From contig CAVYUN010000002.1 of the NCBI GenBank assembly GCA_963771735.1, positions 992,001 through 1,056,000 of the forward strand: a DNA stretch of 64,000 nt. The letters are read 5' to 3'. The translations under genes were made by a program, and so were the position numbers. The number at the start of each line of letters is the position of its first letter. Positions within the stretch are counted from its first letter, which is position 1. Positions 36,801 through 44,847 of the stretch are shown here, piece after piece. Under the pieces are notes generated by a model. It had not been told where the DNA came from, did no database searches, and saw only the letters and a list, made by a program, of their open reading frames with translations. This DNA is from 66-474 sp963771735 (GTDB lineage Bacteria > Pseudomonadota > Gammaproteobacteria > Xanthomonadales > Rhodanobacteraceae).

Positions 36801-39629
36801 GCCACGCACGGCGTCCGTCATCGGCGTCCATTCGAGCAGATGCCTGCGTGTCAACAACAGGCGGCCGGCACTGCGCCCGATCGCGTCGAGGTTCAGCATG
36901 GTCTCGAACGGCAGCGTCGCGATGGCGAACAGCTCGCGCAGCAGCACGTCGCGGATGCCGCGCCAGGTGTTGCGCCAGCGCCGCGGAGGTACCCGCAGCC
37001 ACGCATTGCGCGTTACCTGGACCAAGGCGATCAACACCGAGGGACCGAGCAGGAACGCCACCAACACCAAGGTCCAGTACACCGGCACGTCTGCGAGCAC
37101 CCAGCTGCGCACCAGCAGCACCAGCATCGCCAGCGGCACCAGACCACGCCGCAAGTTGTCGAGGATCTTCCAGCGATGGTGGGCTTTCAGGGTGTTGCGC
37201 AGGCCGCGCCGGCGCGGCCCGGGCACGATCGGCAATAGCCATTGCACGATCTGCCAGTCGCCGCGCGTCCAGCGGTGGCGGCGCCGCACGTCGACGCTGA
37301 AGCGGTCGGGCTGGTGCTCGATCAGTTCGATGTCGCTGACCAGTCCGGTGCGCGCGTAGGAACCCTCCAGCAGGTCGTGTGACAGGATCAGGTCGTTGGG
37401 AAAGCGCGTGCCGACCGAACGGTTGAAGGCGTCGATGTCGTAAATGCCCTTGCCGACGAACGAAGCCTCCCCGAACAGGTCCTGGTAGACGTCCGACACG
37501 GCGCGCGTGTAAGGATCGAGTCCGGTGGCGTTGCTGTACAACCGTGCAAAGCGACTGGGACGCGTGCTTTCGTAAGTCACCGAGATGCGCGGTTGCAGCA
37601 ATCCGTAGCCGGCGATCACGCGGCGCGATCCCTTGCTGAACCAGGGGTGGTTCAGGGGATGTGCCATGGTTTCGACCAGCTTGCGCGCGGCTTCCGGCGG
37701 CAGCTGGGTGTCGGCATCCAGAGTGATCACGTAACGTGCCGTCTGCAGTGCCGCGAGGTCGCCGACGATGACGCTGAATGCGCGCTCCGGACGCGCGCCG
37801 CGCAAAACGCGATTCAGGTCGCCTAGCTTGCCGCGCTTGCGTTCGAAACCCATCCACACCGACTGGCGGGGATTCCAGTCGCGCGGCCGGTGGAACAGGT
37901 GGAAGTGTGTGCTGCCGGGCAACGGATATTTCGCGTTGAGCCGGTCGATGCCGCGCGTTGCGGCGGCCAGCAGCTCGGCATCGCCCGGCATGTCGCGCTC
38001 GGGCGCGTCCGGGAAATCCGTGAGCAGCGCGTAATGCAGGTTGCGGTCGCGGTTGCCCAGATAGCGGATTTCGAGTGCATCCAGTTGCTCGGCCAGCCCT
38101 TGCGTGCTGCCCAGCAGCCACGGCACCACCACCAGCGTGCGGCAATCATCGGGAATGCCGCCGCTGAACGACATGCGTGGCAGCAGTCGCGCCGGCACCA
38201 GCATGCCCAGCAACCAGTTGACCAGCGCAACGGCCGGCTGGCTTGCGGCGACGAACACCGCAACCAGCAACCCGACGTTCGTTGCCAGCGGCAATCCGTT
38301 CAAGTACCAATGGCGGCCGCCTGCGACCAGCAAGGTCACGATCAGGCTGGCCAAGAAAATGCTTCCCATGTAGCTGGTCGAGGGCCAGCGGCGAAGCAAT
38401 TCGGCGACCCTGTACTCAGCTGGAGTGCGCGCGTCGAGGGCCTGCGAGAGGCTTGCGAGTCCCGCCCCGATCAGGTAATAGCCGACGTGACGACGGTGTG
38501 GATCGGCGGCGTGCGTGCGGTCTTGGCGGGCGAGCTCCAATGCCTGGTTGGCGACATCGGCCTCGCCGTGGCGGCTGCGCCGGGCGAGTACTTCCACCGC
38601 ATGGCGGTAGCGGCCGCGGGTGGCGAAGTCCATGCCGGCATAGGCACCGGCCGGATCCTCGCCGAGGATGCGGTCGACCTTGCCGACGCGTTCAAGAAGT
38701 TCCGACCAGTTGTAATCGCCGATCCGGCGCAGGCTGTTGATGCGGTTCGAGATCGACATCTGATCCGCGGCCTGGGCACGCGATTCTTCGTCGATCACCC
38801 GTGCCACGCTGGTGCCGTGCTGTTCGAGTTGTTGCTCTGCGAAAGTGAGCGCCAGTTTGAGGGAAGGATGCTTGCCCTCCAGCAGGCGGTAGAATTCGGC
38901 AGCGAACGCGGGCGACGCGAAGGCGTCGGCGCGCGCCATGTCGGCGACGCTGACCAGCATGTCGTTGGGGGCATTCGTGGCCACGCCGATCAGGTGTTCG
39001 GCCCAGAACTCTGCGCTCGAATAGGCCTGCATGCGGCGTGTGATCGCCGCCGCGTCGTCCGCCAGGCCCTCGATCAGGGCGACCCGTACCAGGACCGGTA
39101 GCGTCCACAGTTCGATCAAGTCCAGGGTAGCGTGCCGCTGGTATTCGTCGATGTAACGCTCGACCGCCTTCGGTTCGACGTTGCCGTCGAGTTGCGCGAT
39201 GCATGCGCGCAACATGCGCAGCATGCGCGGTGCGACCTGCCCTTCGAATTCCCCACGCGGAAGGCGTCTCCAGACCTTTGCCGGCAGCGCCTCGCGCACC
39301 TCGCGGATTTCGTTGCGGATCAGGTAGACGTTGTCGATCAGCCATTCCGCGGCGGGTTCGACGCGACGGTTGTCGACGGCAGCGGCACGGGCAACGGCAT
39401 AGGCGTGCCGCAGCACGCGATCATGCGTGGTCAGCGCCTTGTCCAGGTCGAATGCGGCCGCACGGCCGACGCGATCATGATCGCGCGCCAGTCTTTGGGC
39501 AGTTACGGGACGGAATGTCGATGCGGGCACATCACGCCGCTCGCGCTGCATGCGTGCACCGGTGACGCGCGAAGCGCGCTGCATGCGCAGCCGGCGCAGC
39601 CATGCGAGAGGACGGCGGGAGCGGCTCAA
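30837..39629 (-). CDS. Cyclic beta-1,2-glucan synthase (NdvB/ChvB-like)
   Basis: This giant inner-membrane protein of about 2930 residues makes beta-1,2-glucan and cyclises it. The order is: soluble helical N-domain; membrane segments near 420-480; GT84 glucosyltransferase with ITLDADTQLPPEA near 640 and RRHRWTRGDWQ near 785; more membrane segments near 835-865 and 950-1000; a glycoamylase/GH189-like cyclisation domain, including AFGVPGLGLKRGLGDDLVIAPYA near 1470; and tandem GH94 domains with the catalytic Asp in GGGDWNDGMNRLG near 2586. Length and order match Agrobacterium/Brucella Cgs. The start is a TTG at 39629; ATGs at residues 16 and 27 are alternatives. It heads the GH39-GH144-SDR group. 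The product is expected in the periplasm, for osmoadaptation or host interaction. Confidence 0.92.
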   Translation of the reverse strand: MSRSRRPLAWLRRLRMQRASRVTGARMQRERRDVPASTFRPVTAQRLARDHDRVGRAAAFDLDKALTTHDRVLRHAYAVARAAAVDNRRVEPAAEWLIDNVYLIRNEIREVREALPAKVWRRLPRGEFEGQVAPRMLRMLRACIAQLDGNVEPKAVERYIDEYQRHATLDLIELWTLPVLVRVALIEGLADDAAAITRRMQAYSSAEFWAEHLIGVATNAPNDMLVSVADMARADAFASPAFAAEFYRLLEGKHPSLKLALTFAEQQLEQHGTSVARVIDEESRAQAADQMSISNRINSLRRIGDYNWSELLERVGKVDRILGEDPAGAYAGMDFATRGRYRHAVEVLARRSRHGEADVANQALELARQDRTHAADPHRRHVGYYLIGAGLASLSQALDARTPAEYRVAELLRRWPSTSYMGSIFLASLIVTLLVAGGRHWYLNGLPLATNVGLLVAVFVAASQPAVALVNWLLGMLVPARLLPRMSFSGGIPDDCRTLVVVPWLLGSTQGLAEQLDALEIRYLGNRDRNLHYALLTDFPDAPERDMPGDAELLAAATRGIDRLNAKYPLPGSTHFHLFHRPRDWNPRQSVWMGFERKRGKLGDLNRVLRGARPERAFSVIVGDLAALQTARYVITLDADTQLPPEAARKLVETMAHPLNHPWFSKGSRRVIAGYGLLQPRISVTYESTRPSRFARLYSNATGLDPYTRAVSDVYQDLFGEASFVGKGIYDIDAFNRSVGTRFPNDLILSHDLLEGSYARTGLVSDIELIEHQPDRFSVDVRRRHRWTRGDWQIVQWLLPIVPGPRRRGLRNTLKAHHRWKILDNLRRGLVPLAMLVLLVRSWVLADVPVYWTLVLVAFLLGPSVLIALVQVTRNAWLRVPPRRWRNTWRGIRDVLLRELFAIATLPFETMLNLDAIGRSAGRLLLTRRHLLEWTPMTDAVRGAADSLAGYLRLMWVAPATAVVTGIVIGMYAPASLPAALPFLVLWFAAPAIAWSVSCTPPRPVPPLDSAQQAFLHGVARRVWHWFEAFVNAGEHWLPPDNCQTFPVEQVAHRTSPTNVGMALLANLTACDFGYLTSGELLRRTGATLDTLHKLPRHRGHFYNWYDTQSLQPLTPRYVSSVDSGNLMGCLLVLANALEHVDDERLVNNAIGSGLQDTTWVMGSRVARVEAEDPHAGLALAATLQELDTLIADAIGNADALPVLHGLLARIDAEADRLVLIKADNGIEGEFAEWSDTLSRQAKAACEEVDELAPWLALGDFGSDDPETRALLAELENNPSRARARAIASAIVTRLEAPESEGAPDLCAALREMQATLNRRRDDALALAAACRGLATMDLSFLWDKRRQQFSIGYDVERDQCDDGHYDLLASEARILSYVAIAQGQVSPSHWFKLGRLLTVAAGRPALVSWSGSMFEYLMPNLLMPAYRGTLLDDTCGAAVSRQIRYGVQQQVPWGVSESAYNATDAHLVYQYRAFGVPGLGLKRGLGDDLVIAPYATVMALMVEPAAACDNLERLARMGALTRYGFFEALDFTAGRVSEGAEFALVKSWMAHHHGMSLLALSSVLNRQPMQRRFMREPMFSAYELLLREKIPEARPRHPATLDVEQPRQTRARPHAEIREITRMDTPLPEAHLLSNGNYHVMLTQTGAGYSRWRELAVTRWHGDATRDNEGTFVYLRDADSGEAWSATYQPMGDPEGSCSATFSQARAEFHRHDHGIATEVLVAVSAEDDIELRRVRLTNRTGKTRTLDVASYAEPVLAPPDADAAHPVFSKLFLETESLPELDALLVSRRPRSPDERRPWLLHQMTTRGGTVGEGTFETDREAFLGRLGNPASPRMLASRAAVAGRAGAVLDPIVSLRRRIRILPGHTAAVDILTGIAPDRDAAVALARKYRERHLHQRVFQLAWTHEQVTLQQLNMGAVEAQRYDHVASTLLYGPIAARNVSDVALPAQSALWKHGISGDLPIVLARVANASQIDLVRHLIQAHGFWQMNGLNADLLIWNEELSGYRQELQEHILYLIESGAEARGGQGRGRMFAWRVEHLSAPDRALMLATARCVFSGNEGRLRDQIARMSPYAVATASPTHPARRKPQPGSYALQPPSTEDLREPNGFGGFRNDGGEYEIWLEPGRPTPAPWCNVLANDGFGSVLSDAGTAYTFAVNAHEFRLTPWHNDPLRDTGGEALWLRDEATGEYWSATAQPTPSGDSYRACHGFGYSRYEHAHADIYSELTVCVARTAPVKLSWMRLVNKSDRPRRISLTSYVEWVLGEHREGSGRHVRTTFDAGCGAACAHNPFNETFADRVAFHKLCMPRPKFTCDRRAFLGRNGTPGAPLGMAVEKLDGAMGAGLDPCSAQRATLELAPGEEIELVIVLGAASGMAETRELAKSFDDIEVARREFERVRHDWRDALSQLRLRTPDAATDLLVNGWLPYQVLASRLFARSGYYQSGGAWGFRDQLQDAMAVMNTRPGLAREQLLRCAHHQFREGDVQHWWHPPTGKGVRTRISDDLLWLPWCATEYVRVTGDMAVLDESAPFIEGRSLASDEESAYEDVGVAGDSASLYEHCLRAIRHGLRFGAHGLPLIGGGDWNDGMNRLGIRGHGESVWLGMFLFDVLQRFAPLAARRGDTATAADLGATAAELKTMLQRHAWDGDWYLRAWSDDGVAVGSARSEECRIDSLPQSWSVLAGLGDRARNDRALDAVLDQLVDPAAAIVKLFTPAFDKTSLDPGYIKGYVPGVRENGGQYTHAAVWVAMALAKQGRVDDAWRIARMLNPIRHSADPEAARRYRLEPYTVAADVYAADAHTGRGGWSWYTGSAGWMYRLLTETLLGLRREGACLHIEPRVPDDWTRWSADWRHGNTHYHIEFVRRPGDTGVADVSVDGVLQPARAIELVDDGRTHDVLVRFDKLVDPSFATFADTHDHASNENTSTPPR

Positions 39630-39739
39630 GGGTTATCCATATCCATGCAAAACGGCTCCCATGTTAACCACCGGCGCGTTGCCGGCGTGTTCCCCCGTAG
39701 CGGATAGGGCATGGCATCCGCTGTGCAGCCGAGCGTGGT

Positions 39740-40669
39740 TCAGGCAAGCTTACCCGTGGATTCGCCCAGTACCAGCAGATGGCCGTCCGGGTCGCGCAGC
39801 AGCGCCGTGGTAACGCCATCGATGAATCCGCTGGCGACAACGGCGTCGCCGAAGTCGGCGGCGTCCAGTGCGTCGAGCAGCATGTCGATGGCGGCGGCTT
39901 CCCAGATCAGGCGGTCGGCAGCCGTCGCGGTGACGGAAGTGGCAGCACTTGCGCGACCGCGCGGCTGGCGATAGCCGAGCAGCTCCAGATGCGGAGTCCG
40001 CGCTGCCGCCGGTTGCATTGCGATGACATCCACTTCCACTTCTTCGAGGTCGTCGAGGTGCTGTTGTTCGATGCCGCGATTGACGCCGTGCTTGGCCGTA
40101 TGCAGGCCAAGCAGTTGGTAAAACCGCATGCTGCGCGCAACGTCGCCCACGCTGATCGCACTGTGATCGATGCCGAGCGTGGTGCCGGGACCCTGGCGTG
40201 AATGCCAGCCGGGGTCGCCGCTGCTGGTGGGAAACGCGATCAGTTCCAAAGGGTGGCCGTCGGGGTCGCGGAACTTGAATGCGGTCACCGAGCCGGTCTC
40301 TGGCGGCAGGACCTGCGGCCCGTCACGGGTAATCGGCGTGGCGCCGTGTCGCATCACTCGATCGTATGCGGCGCGCATGTCGTTGACGACGATCGCGCAG
40401 TGCTGGAACCAGAGATCGCAGGCGCGGCTTCCGGCGGGATAGGCCGCACCGTTCGGGAGTTCGGTCAGTTCGATCTGCTGCGCGCCCAGCGACAAATGCG
40501 CGCAGCGAGCCGGGACGAGCCCCAGGCCGGGCAACTTCGTCCAGGTTGGCGGGGGGCCGCGGGCATCGTCAATATGAAAGCCCAGTGCATCGCGGTAGAA
40601 CGCGCAGGCCCGCTCAAGGTCGGCAGTATTGCGGCCGACGCACCGCAATTGCTGCACGCCGTGACTCAT
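39740..40669 (-). CDS. VOC family protein with two glyoxalase-fold modules
   Basis: This 309-residue protein is built from two vicinal-oxygen-chelate modules. The first begins QQLRCVGRNTADLERACAFYRDALGF, the second DHSAISVGDVARSMRFYQLLG, and each ends with a FRDPDGHPLELI-like strand (second: LRDPDGHLLVLGE). Such proteins are metal-dependent lyases, dioxygenases or isomerases; the substrate is unknown. Its ATG overlaps the stop of the SMP-30 gene, so it belongs to that operon. It lies 110 bases upstream of the glucan synthase gene. An isomerase role on a sugar or aldonate is possible but unproven. Confidence 0.87.
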   Translation of the reverse strand: MSHGVQQLRCVGRNTADLERACAFYRDALGFHIDDARGPPPTWTKLPGLGLVPARCAHLSLGAQQIELTELPNGAAYPAGSRACDLWFQHCAIVVNDMRAAYDRVMRHGATPITRDGPQVLPPETGSVTAFKFRDPDGHPLELIAFPTSSGDPGWHSRQGPGTTLGIDHSAISVGDVARSMRFYQLLGLHTAKHGVNRGIEQQHLDDLEEVEVDVIAMQPAAARTPHLELLGYRQPRGRASAATSVTATAADRLIWEAAAIDMLLDALDAADFGDAVVASGFIDGVTTALLRDPDGHLLVLGESTGKLA

Positions 40670-41571
40670 GGATGCTGCGCGCCGCGGCGGTTGACCCAGA
40701 TCGCGTACAGCGTCTGCGAGGCGCACAGGAACAAGCGGCTGCGGTGGCGATCACCGAAACAGAGGTTCGAGACCGTGCACGGCACCTTGATCCTGCCGAG
40801 CAGGGTGCCGTCCGGCGCGATGCAGTGCACGCCGTTGCCGGCGCTGGACCACACATTGCCGTCCTCGTCGCAGCGGATGCCGTCGGCGTCGCCGGGTGAA
40901 ACCTTGAAAAAATCGCGATCGTTGCGAAGTGAACGGCCATCGTCGGTGACATCGAATACACGAATGCACCGCTTCGACGAAGGATCGAATTGCAAGCCCG
41001 TCTCGGTGACGTACAGGCGCTTTTCGTCGGGCGAGAAGCACAGCCCGTTCGGTCCGGTGAAATCGTCCGCGACGACCGTGAGCGTGTCATCCGCGGGATC
41101 GTAGCGATACAGACTGGCCGGCAATTCGGATTGGCGCCGGCCGCCCTCGTAATCCGTCTGGATCCCGTAGGGTGGATCGGAAAACCAGACGCTGCCGTCG
41201 GACTTCACCACGACGTCGTTAGGGGAGTTCAGCCGCTTGCCGCCGAAACGGTCGACCAGCGTGGTGATGCGTCCGTCGAGTTCGGTCCGCACGATGCTGC
41301 GACCGCCGTGCAGGCAGCCGACCAGGCGCCCTTCGCAATCGCGGGTGTGGCCGTTGGCGAATTGCGAAGGTTCGCGGAATACCGACACGCCGCCCGTGGC
41401 GGTCCAGCGCATGATGCGGTCGTTCGGGATGTCGCTGAACAGCAGGCATTGCAGGTCGGCGAACCACGCCGGTCCTTCCAGCCAGCGGAATCCGTCCGCG
41501 AGCTTTTCCAGTGGCGCGTTGGGCAACACCATCTCGCGAAAACGCGGATCGATGATTTCGAAATCGCTCAT
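40666..41571 (-). CDS. SMP-30/gluconolactonase/LRE family protein
   Basis: This 301-residue six-bladed beta-propeller lactonase carries the metal glutamate in WLEGPAWF near residue 33, LNSPNDVVVKSDGSVWFSDPPYG with the metal-binding Asn, FTGPNGLCFSPDEKRLYV, and GDADGIRCDEDGNVW, the catalytic-Asp blade. It hydrolyses aldonolactones to aldonic acids and is probably cytoplasmic since no signal peptide is seen. It overlaps both neighbours by four bases (cupin upstream, VOC downstream). Next to GMC and SDR dehydrogenases it is well placed to open lactones they form. Confidence 0.92.
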   Translation of the reverse strand: MSDFEIIDPRFREMVLPNAPLEKLADGFRWLEGPAWFADLQCLLFSDIPNDRIMRWTATGGVSVFREPSQFANGHTRDCEGRLVGCLHGGRSIVRTELDGRITTLVDRFGGKRLNSPNDVVVKSDGSVWFSDPPYGIQTDYEGGRRQSELPASLYRYDPADDTLTVVADDFTGPNGLCFSPDEKRLYVTETGLQFDPSSKRCIRVFDVTDDGRSLRNDRDFFKVSPGDADGIRCDEDGNVWSSAGNGVHCIAPDGTLLGRIKVPCTVSNLCFGDRHRSRLFLCASQTLYAIWVNRRGAQHP

Positions 41572-41987
41572 GGCGCAGCGTCCATCTGCACCAGCATCAA
41601 CACGGCAGGCTCGTCACCGAGCGTGCCCGAGCGGTGGCCCTTGTGCCCGTGTGCATCGGCCTTGCAGCCCTGGTCGCCGCCGAATGAAACCTCGCCCGGG
41701 CCCATCTCGACGCGCGTGCCATCCATCGTTTCCACGAACCAGCGACCGGACAGCGGCACGATCCATTGCGGCGCGGGATTTTCATGCCAGTCGCCGGTCC
41801 AGCCGGCCGGCAGCACGCTGAACAGCGCATGTTTCGGGTCGGCCTCCAGCGGCAGGTTCCACTGCGGCGCCGCGCCGCCCATGCTCTGGTGTTCGAACCT
41901 GGTCAGTGTGCGCTGCTCCTGGTGGCTGATGCCTTCGGTGTCTGCCCACACGTGCCAGTAGGTCAGTCGTGGCGAGTCAGTGCTCAT
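41568..41987 (-). CDS. Cupin-domain protein
   Basis: This 139-residue single-domain cupin has PAGWTGDWHENPAPQWIVPLSGRW, containing a partial motif 1 histidine, and the later GPGEVSFGGD (motif 2 region) with DAHGHKGHRSG, which may complete the metal site. Its function is unknown; small cupins act as isomerases, dioxygenases or sugar-binding proteins. It overlaps DoxX by 11 bases and the SMP-30 gene by four, so it is firmly inside this operon. The motif is atypical, so enzymatic activity is uncertain. Confidence 0.85.
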   Translation of the reverse strand: MSTDSPRLTYWHVWADTEGISHQEQRTLTRFEHQSMGGAAPQWNLPLEADPKHALFSVLPAGWTGDWHENPAPQWIVPLSGRWFVETMDGTRVEMGPGEVSFGGDQGCKADAHGHKGHRSGTLGDEPAVLMLVQMDAAP

Positions 41988-42492
41988 GATCAGGTTTCTT
42001 CCAGCCGGGGATCGTCGCGGGTGGCGCCGTGCCCGCCGGCGTGTAGACGGCAGTCGAGGACAACGGCCGTCGCGCGATCACGCCGGCCGGCGCGAGTTGC
42101 GTCGCGAACACGACCAGCAGCAGCCCGCCGACCAGTCCGAAGTTCTTGAGGAAATCCCAGAAATGCGCGCGTGCCTTGCTGTCGCCGGGTTTCCAGAAGT
42201 CGGTGAACTTCCAGAACGGGTGGTAGAGGATCGCGGTGACCACGCAGAACAACGCCAGCGCGAACGCGGCGATGCGGTCGTGCCAGCCGAACACGATGCA
42301 GAAGGGTGCGATGGCTTCCACTGCGATCGCGCCGGCGAGCAACGGCGGTCCGCTCCACTTCGGCAGGAACGAGGAGTCGGCCTGCGCCAGCGCGTCCTTC
42401 CAGAACACGATCTTGTCGAGCGCGCTGAACGGAAACAGCACGACCAGGCAGACGCGGATCACGATGGGGACGAGATAGAGATTCAGCCACAT
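41977..42492 (-). CDS. DoxX family membrane protein
   Basis: This 171-residue protein has four hydrophobic segments (IVIRVCLVVLFPFSALDKIV, LLAGAIAVEAIAPFCIVFGW, FALALFCVVTAILYH and FGLVGGLLLVVFAT), in the pattern of the DoxX/quinone-oxidoreductase-subunit family. Family members associate with redox enzymes in the membrane. A soluble Pro-rich tail follows. It sits 70 bases after the GMC oxidoreductase gene and overlaps the cupin gene. An auxiliary role in passing electrons from the GMC enzyme to quinone would fit but is inference. Confidence 0.85.
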   Translation of the reverse strand: MWLNLYLVPIVIRVCLVVLFPFSALDKIVFWKDALAQADSSFLPKWSGPPLLAGAIAVEAIAPFCIVFGWHDRIAAFALALFCVVTAILYHPFWKFTDFWKPGDSKARAHFWDFLKNFGLVGGLLLVVFATQLAPAGVIARRPLSSTAVYTPAGTAPPATIPGWKKPDHEH

Positions 42493-42562
42493 GGCGCACT
42501 CCTTTCATTGCCGCCATTCCGGGGATGGCCATGCGTGGCCGGTGGATTTGTCGGTGGCGAAT

Positions 42563-44128
42563 TCACTTCATGCGCTCCGCGATCCGGTCGGCCACGCGCA
42601 GGGCATTGGCGATGATGGTGAGCGTGGGGTTTACCGCGCCGATCGACGGAAAGAAGCTGGCATCGACCACGTACAGGTTGTCGAGCTCGTGGGCCTTGCA
42701 ATCGAGGTCGAGCACCGCGGTTTTCGGGTCGCTGCCGAGGCGCGCGGTGCCGGCTTGGTGGGCGGTGCCGCCGATGGGGATGTCCTTGCCGAGGTAGAGC
42801 TTGCGTTCCAGCAGGTGTGGATGCGCGCCCATCGGTTCCAGCAGCGCCTCCAGTTTCGCGCGCAGCCGCCGGTGCGCTTCCATGTTGTTGTCGGTCTGCT
42901 CCACCACCACGCGGTCGCCGTCGTAGCGGATACGGTTTTCCGGCCGCGGCAGGTCCTCGCTGGAGAGCCAGAAGTCGAGCGAGTGCCGGGCCAGGTATTC
43001 AAAGGGTTTTTCCGGCAACCACTCCAGCCATGCCGGCAGCGACTCGCCGCGAACGGTGTCGGCATGCGACTTGCCGGTCATCTGGATCAGTCCCATGGGA
43101 AACTGCCAGTCATCGGCTCCGAAATAGAAGTCGCTCACGCCCACGGTTTTCTGGAACACGGTGTCGTTGGGTTCCTTCGCCACGGCCATCAGCACCGACT
43201 GGTTGTGGCGGATGTAGTTGCGGCCGACCTGGTCGGAACCATTGGCAAGGCCGCGCGGATGCTTGTCGTTGGCCGAACGCAGCAACAACAGCGCCGAGGA
43301 CAGCGCGCCACAAGCAACAACCACGAGGTCGGCGGAATAGGTTTCCTTTGCGCCATTCCGTTCGACTCGCACCGCACCGACGACGCGCCCCGATGCGTTG
43401 GTGTCGAGTCGGGTGACATAAGCGCCGGTCAGCAAGGTGACGTTGGAGTGCGTGGCCAGCATCGGATCGACACACATCACTTCGGCATCGGCCTTGCCGT
43501 TGGTGAGGCAGGGATAACCGTCGAATGCGTCGCAGCGGATGCAGGGGCTGTCGCGCATGACCCGGCCATCCTTTTCGTCCAGCCGGATCGCCAGCGGCAT
43601 GTGGAAAGGATGCAGCCCGTGGCGGGTGAAAGTGTCTGAAAGTTGCTGCATCCGCGGCTCGTGCGAAACGGGCGGGCACGGGTACGGTCCATTGCGCGCC
43701 GGTTCGGTCGGATCCTCGCCGGCCGCGCCGTGAACCTGGAACAGGGCTTCGGCTGCGTCGTAGTACGGTGCAAAGACGTCGTACTTCAGCGGCCACTCCG
43801 GCGACATGCCGTCGGCGTGCTGCAGTGCTTCGAAATCACGTTCGCGCAGACGGAACAGAGCCGCGCCGTAAACCTTGGAATTGCCGCCGACGAAGTAATG
43901 CAGGCCCGGCTTGAATGCTTCGTCGCGTTTGTCGTACCAGGTTTCGCCGGTTTGGTAGATATTCTCGACGAAGACCTTTTTCGGGTTCCAGTTGTCAGGC
44001 GAGCGTTTCAACCAGTCGCCGCGTTCCAGCATCAGGATCTTCTTGCCGGATGGTGCCAGACGCTGTGCCAGTGCCGCGCCTCCAGGTCCCGAGCCGATCA
44101 CGATGATGTCGAAGTGGTTGTCGGACAT
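42563..44128 (-). CDS. GMC family FAD-dependent oxidoreductase
   Basis: This flavoprotein of about 521 residues opens with the FAD loop IIVIGSGPGGAALAQRL and has a long substrate domain with a cysteine cluster (CIRCDAFDGYPC). The GMC C-terminal active site is HQAGTARLGSD, and AVNPTLTIIANALRVADRIAE is the FAD closing segment. It oxidises an alcohol or sugar hydroxyl. The start is taken at 44128, where the FAD motif follows at once; an ATG nine codons upstream (44155) is an alternative, and neither has a well-spaced ribosome site. There is no signal peptide or Tat motif, so the enzyme may be cytoplasmic or carried by a partner. A cytochrome c gene lies divergent to it. Confidence 0.9.
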   Translation of the reverse strand: MSDNHFDIIVIGSGPGGAALAQRLAPSGKKILMLERGDWLKRSPDNWNPKKVFVENIYQTGETWYDKRDEAFKPGLHYFVGGNSKVYGAALFRLRERDFEALQHADGMSPEWPLKYDVFAPYYDAAEALFQVHGAAGEDPTEPARNGPYPCPPVSHEPRMQQLSDTFTRHGLHPFHMPLAIRLDEKDGRVMRDSPCIRCDAFDGYPCLTNGKADAEVMCVDPMLATHSNVTLLTGAYVTRLDTNASGRVVGAVRVERNGAKETYSADLVVVACGALSSALLLLRSANDKHPRGLANGSDQVGRNYIRHNQSVLMAVAKEPNDTVFQKTVGVSDFYFGADDWQFPMGLIQMTGKSHADTVRGESLPAWLEWLPEKPFEYLARHSLDFWLSSEDLPRPENRIRYDGDRVVVEQTDNNMEAHRRLRAKLEALLEPMGAHPHLLERKLYLGKDIPIGGTAHQAGTARLGSDPKTAVLDLDCKAHELDNLYVVDASFFPSIGAVNPTLTIIANALRVADRIAERMK

Positions 44129-44306
44129 TCCCTCGCGTTCCGAGTGCCGCGTCATGGCGAAGGTACGAGGTTTACAGGACCGGGTGTCTAATTCAGGTCA
44201 AAGCGCGACCCATTTGGAGCGCGATGGGCGGGCGGCTATACTCGCGCGGATATTTGGCGTCCGCGGGGGCCCGGGGACACTGCAGCCTTTCAACCGGAGT
44301 TCGCAA

Positions 44307-44840
44307 GTGAGCACGCATCTCACCCCATCCGACCGCACCTTCATGAAGCACTTCGCGATGATGATCGCCATGCTCGCGGGTACCGCCGTGGTCCTGATGA
44401 TCGTCGGGGCGTTCGTATGGGAGTCGCTGCCGAACGAGAGCAACCAGCGCGAGGCGCAACAGGCAGCCGATCGCATCGCGCCGGTCGCGGCGGTGTACGC
44501 GGGCAATACCGGCCGGGCCGCGATGGAAGCCGCGAAGGCCGCCGCAGCCAAGGCTGCCGCGTCGCAAGTGGCTTATGGTGGCACCACCGATGGCAAGACC
44601 ATCTTCGGTCACCTTTGCACGACCTGCCATTCAACCGGCGCCGCGGGTGCGCCCAAGATCACCGACAAGGCGGCGTGGGCGCCGCGCATCAAGCAAGGCC
44701 TCGCCACCTTGATCAAGCACGCCGAAGAAGGCTACACCGGACCCGACGGCAACCACATGCCCGCGCGTGGCGGCAACCCGGCATTGACGGATGCGCAGAT
44801 CGAAGCCACCGTGAAATGGATGGTTTCGCAGGTTCAGTAA
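44307..44840 (+). CDS. Membrane-anchored monoheme cytochrome c (c5-like)
   Basis: This 177-residue protein has an uncleaved N-terminal membrane helix (MMIAMLAGTAVVLMIVGAFVW), an Ala-rich periplasmic stalk, then a class I cytochrome domain with heme site CTTCH and a methionine ligand in NHMPARGG, as in cytochrome c5. GTG at 44307 is preferred because CGGAG lies eight bases upstream. It is divergent from the GMC oxidoreductase gene with about 180 bases between. It would carry electrons in the periplasm between a dehydrogenase or bc1 complex and an oxidase. A partnership with the GMC enzyme is suggested only by position. Confidence 0.9.
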   Translation: MSTHLTPSDRTFMKHFAMMIAMLAGTAVVLMIVGAFVWESLPNESNQREAQQAADRIAPVAAVYAGNTGRAAMEAAKAAAAKAAASQVAYGGTTDGKTIFGHLCTTCHSTGAAGAPKITDKAAWAPRIKQGLATLIKHAEEGYTGPDGNHMPARGGNPALTDAQIEATVKWMVSQVQ

Positions 44841-44847
44841 AAGCGCT

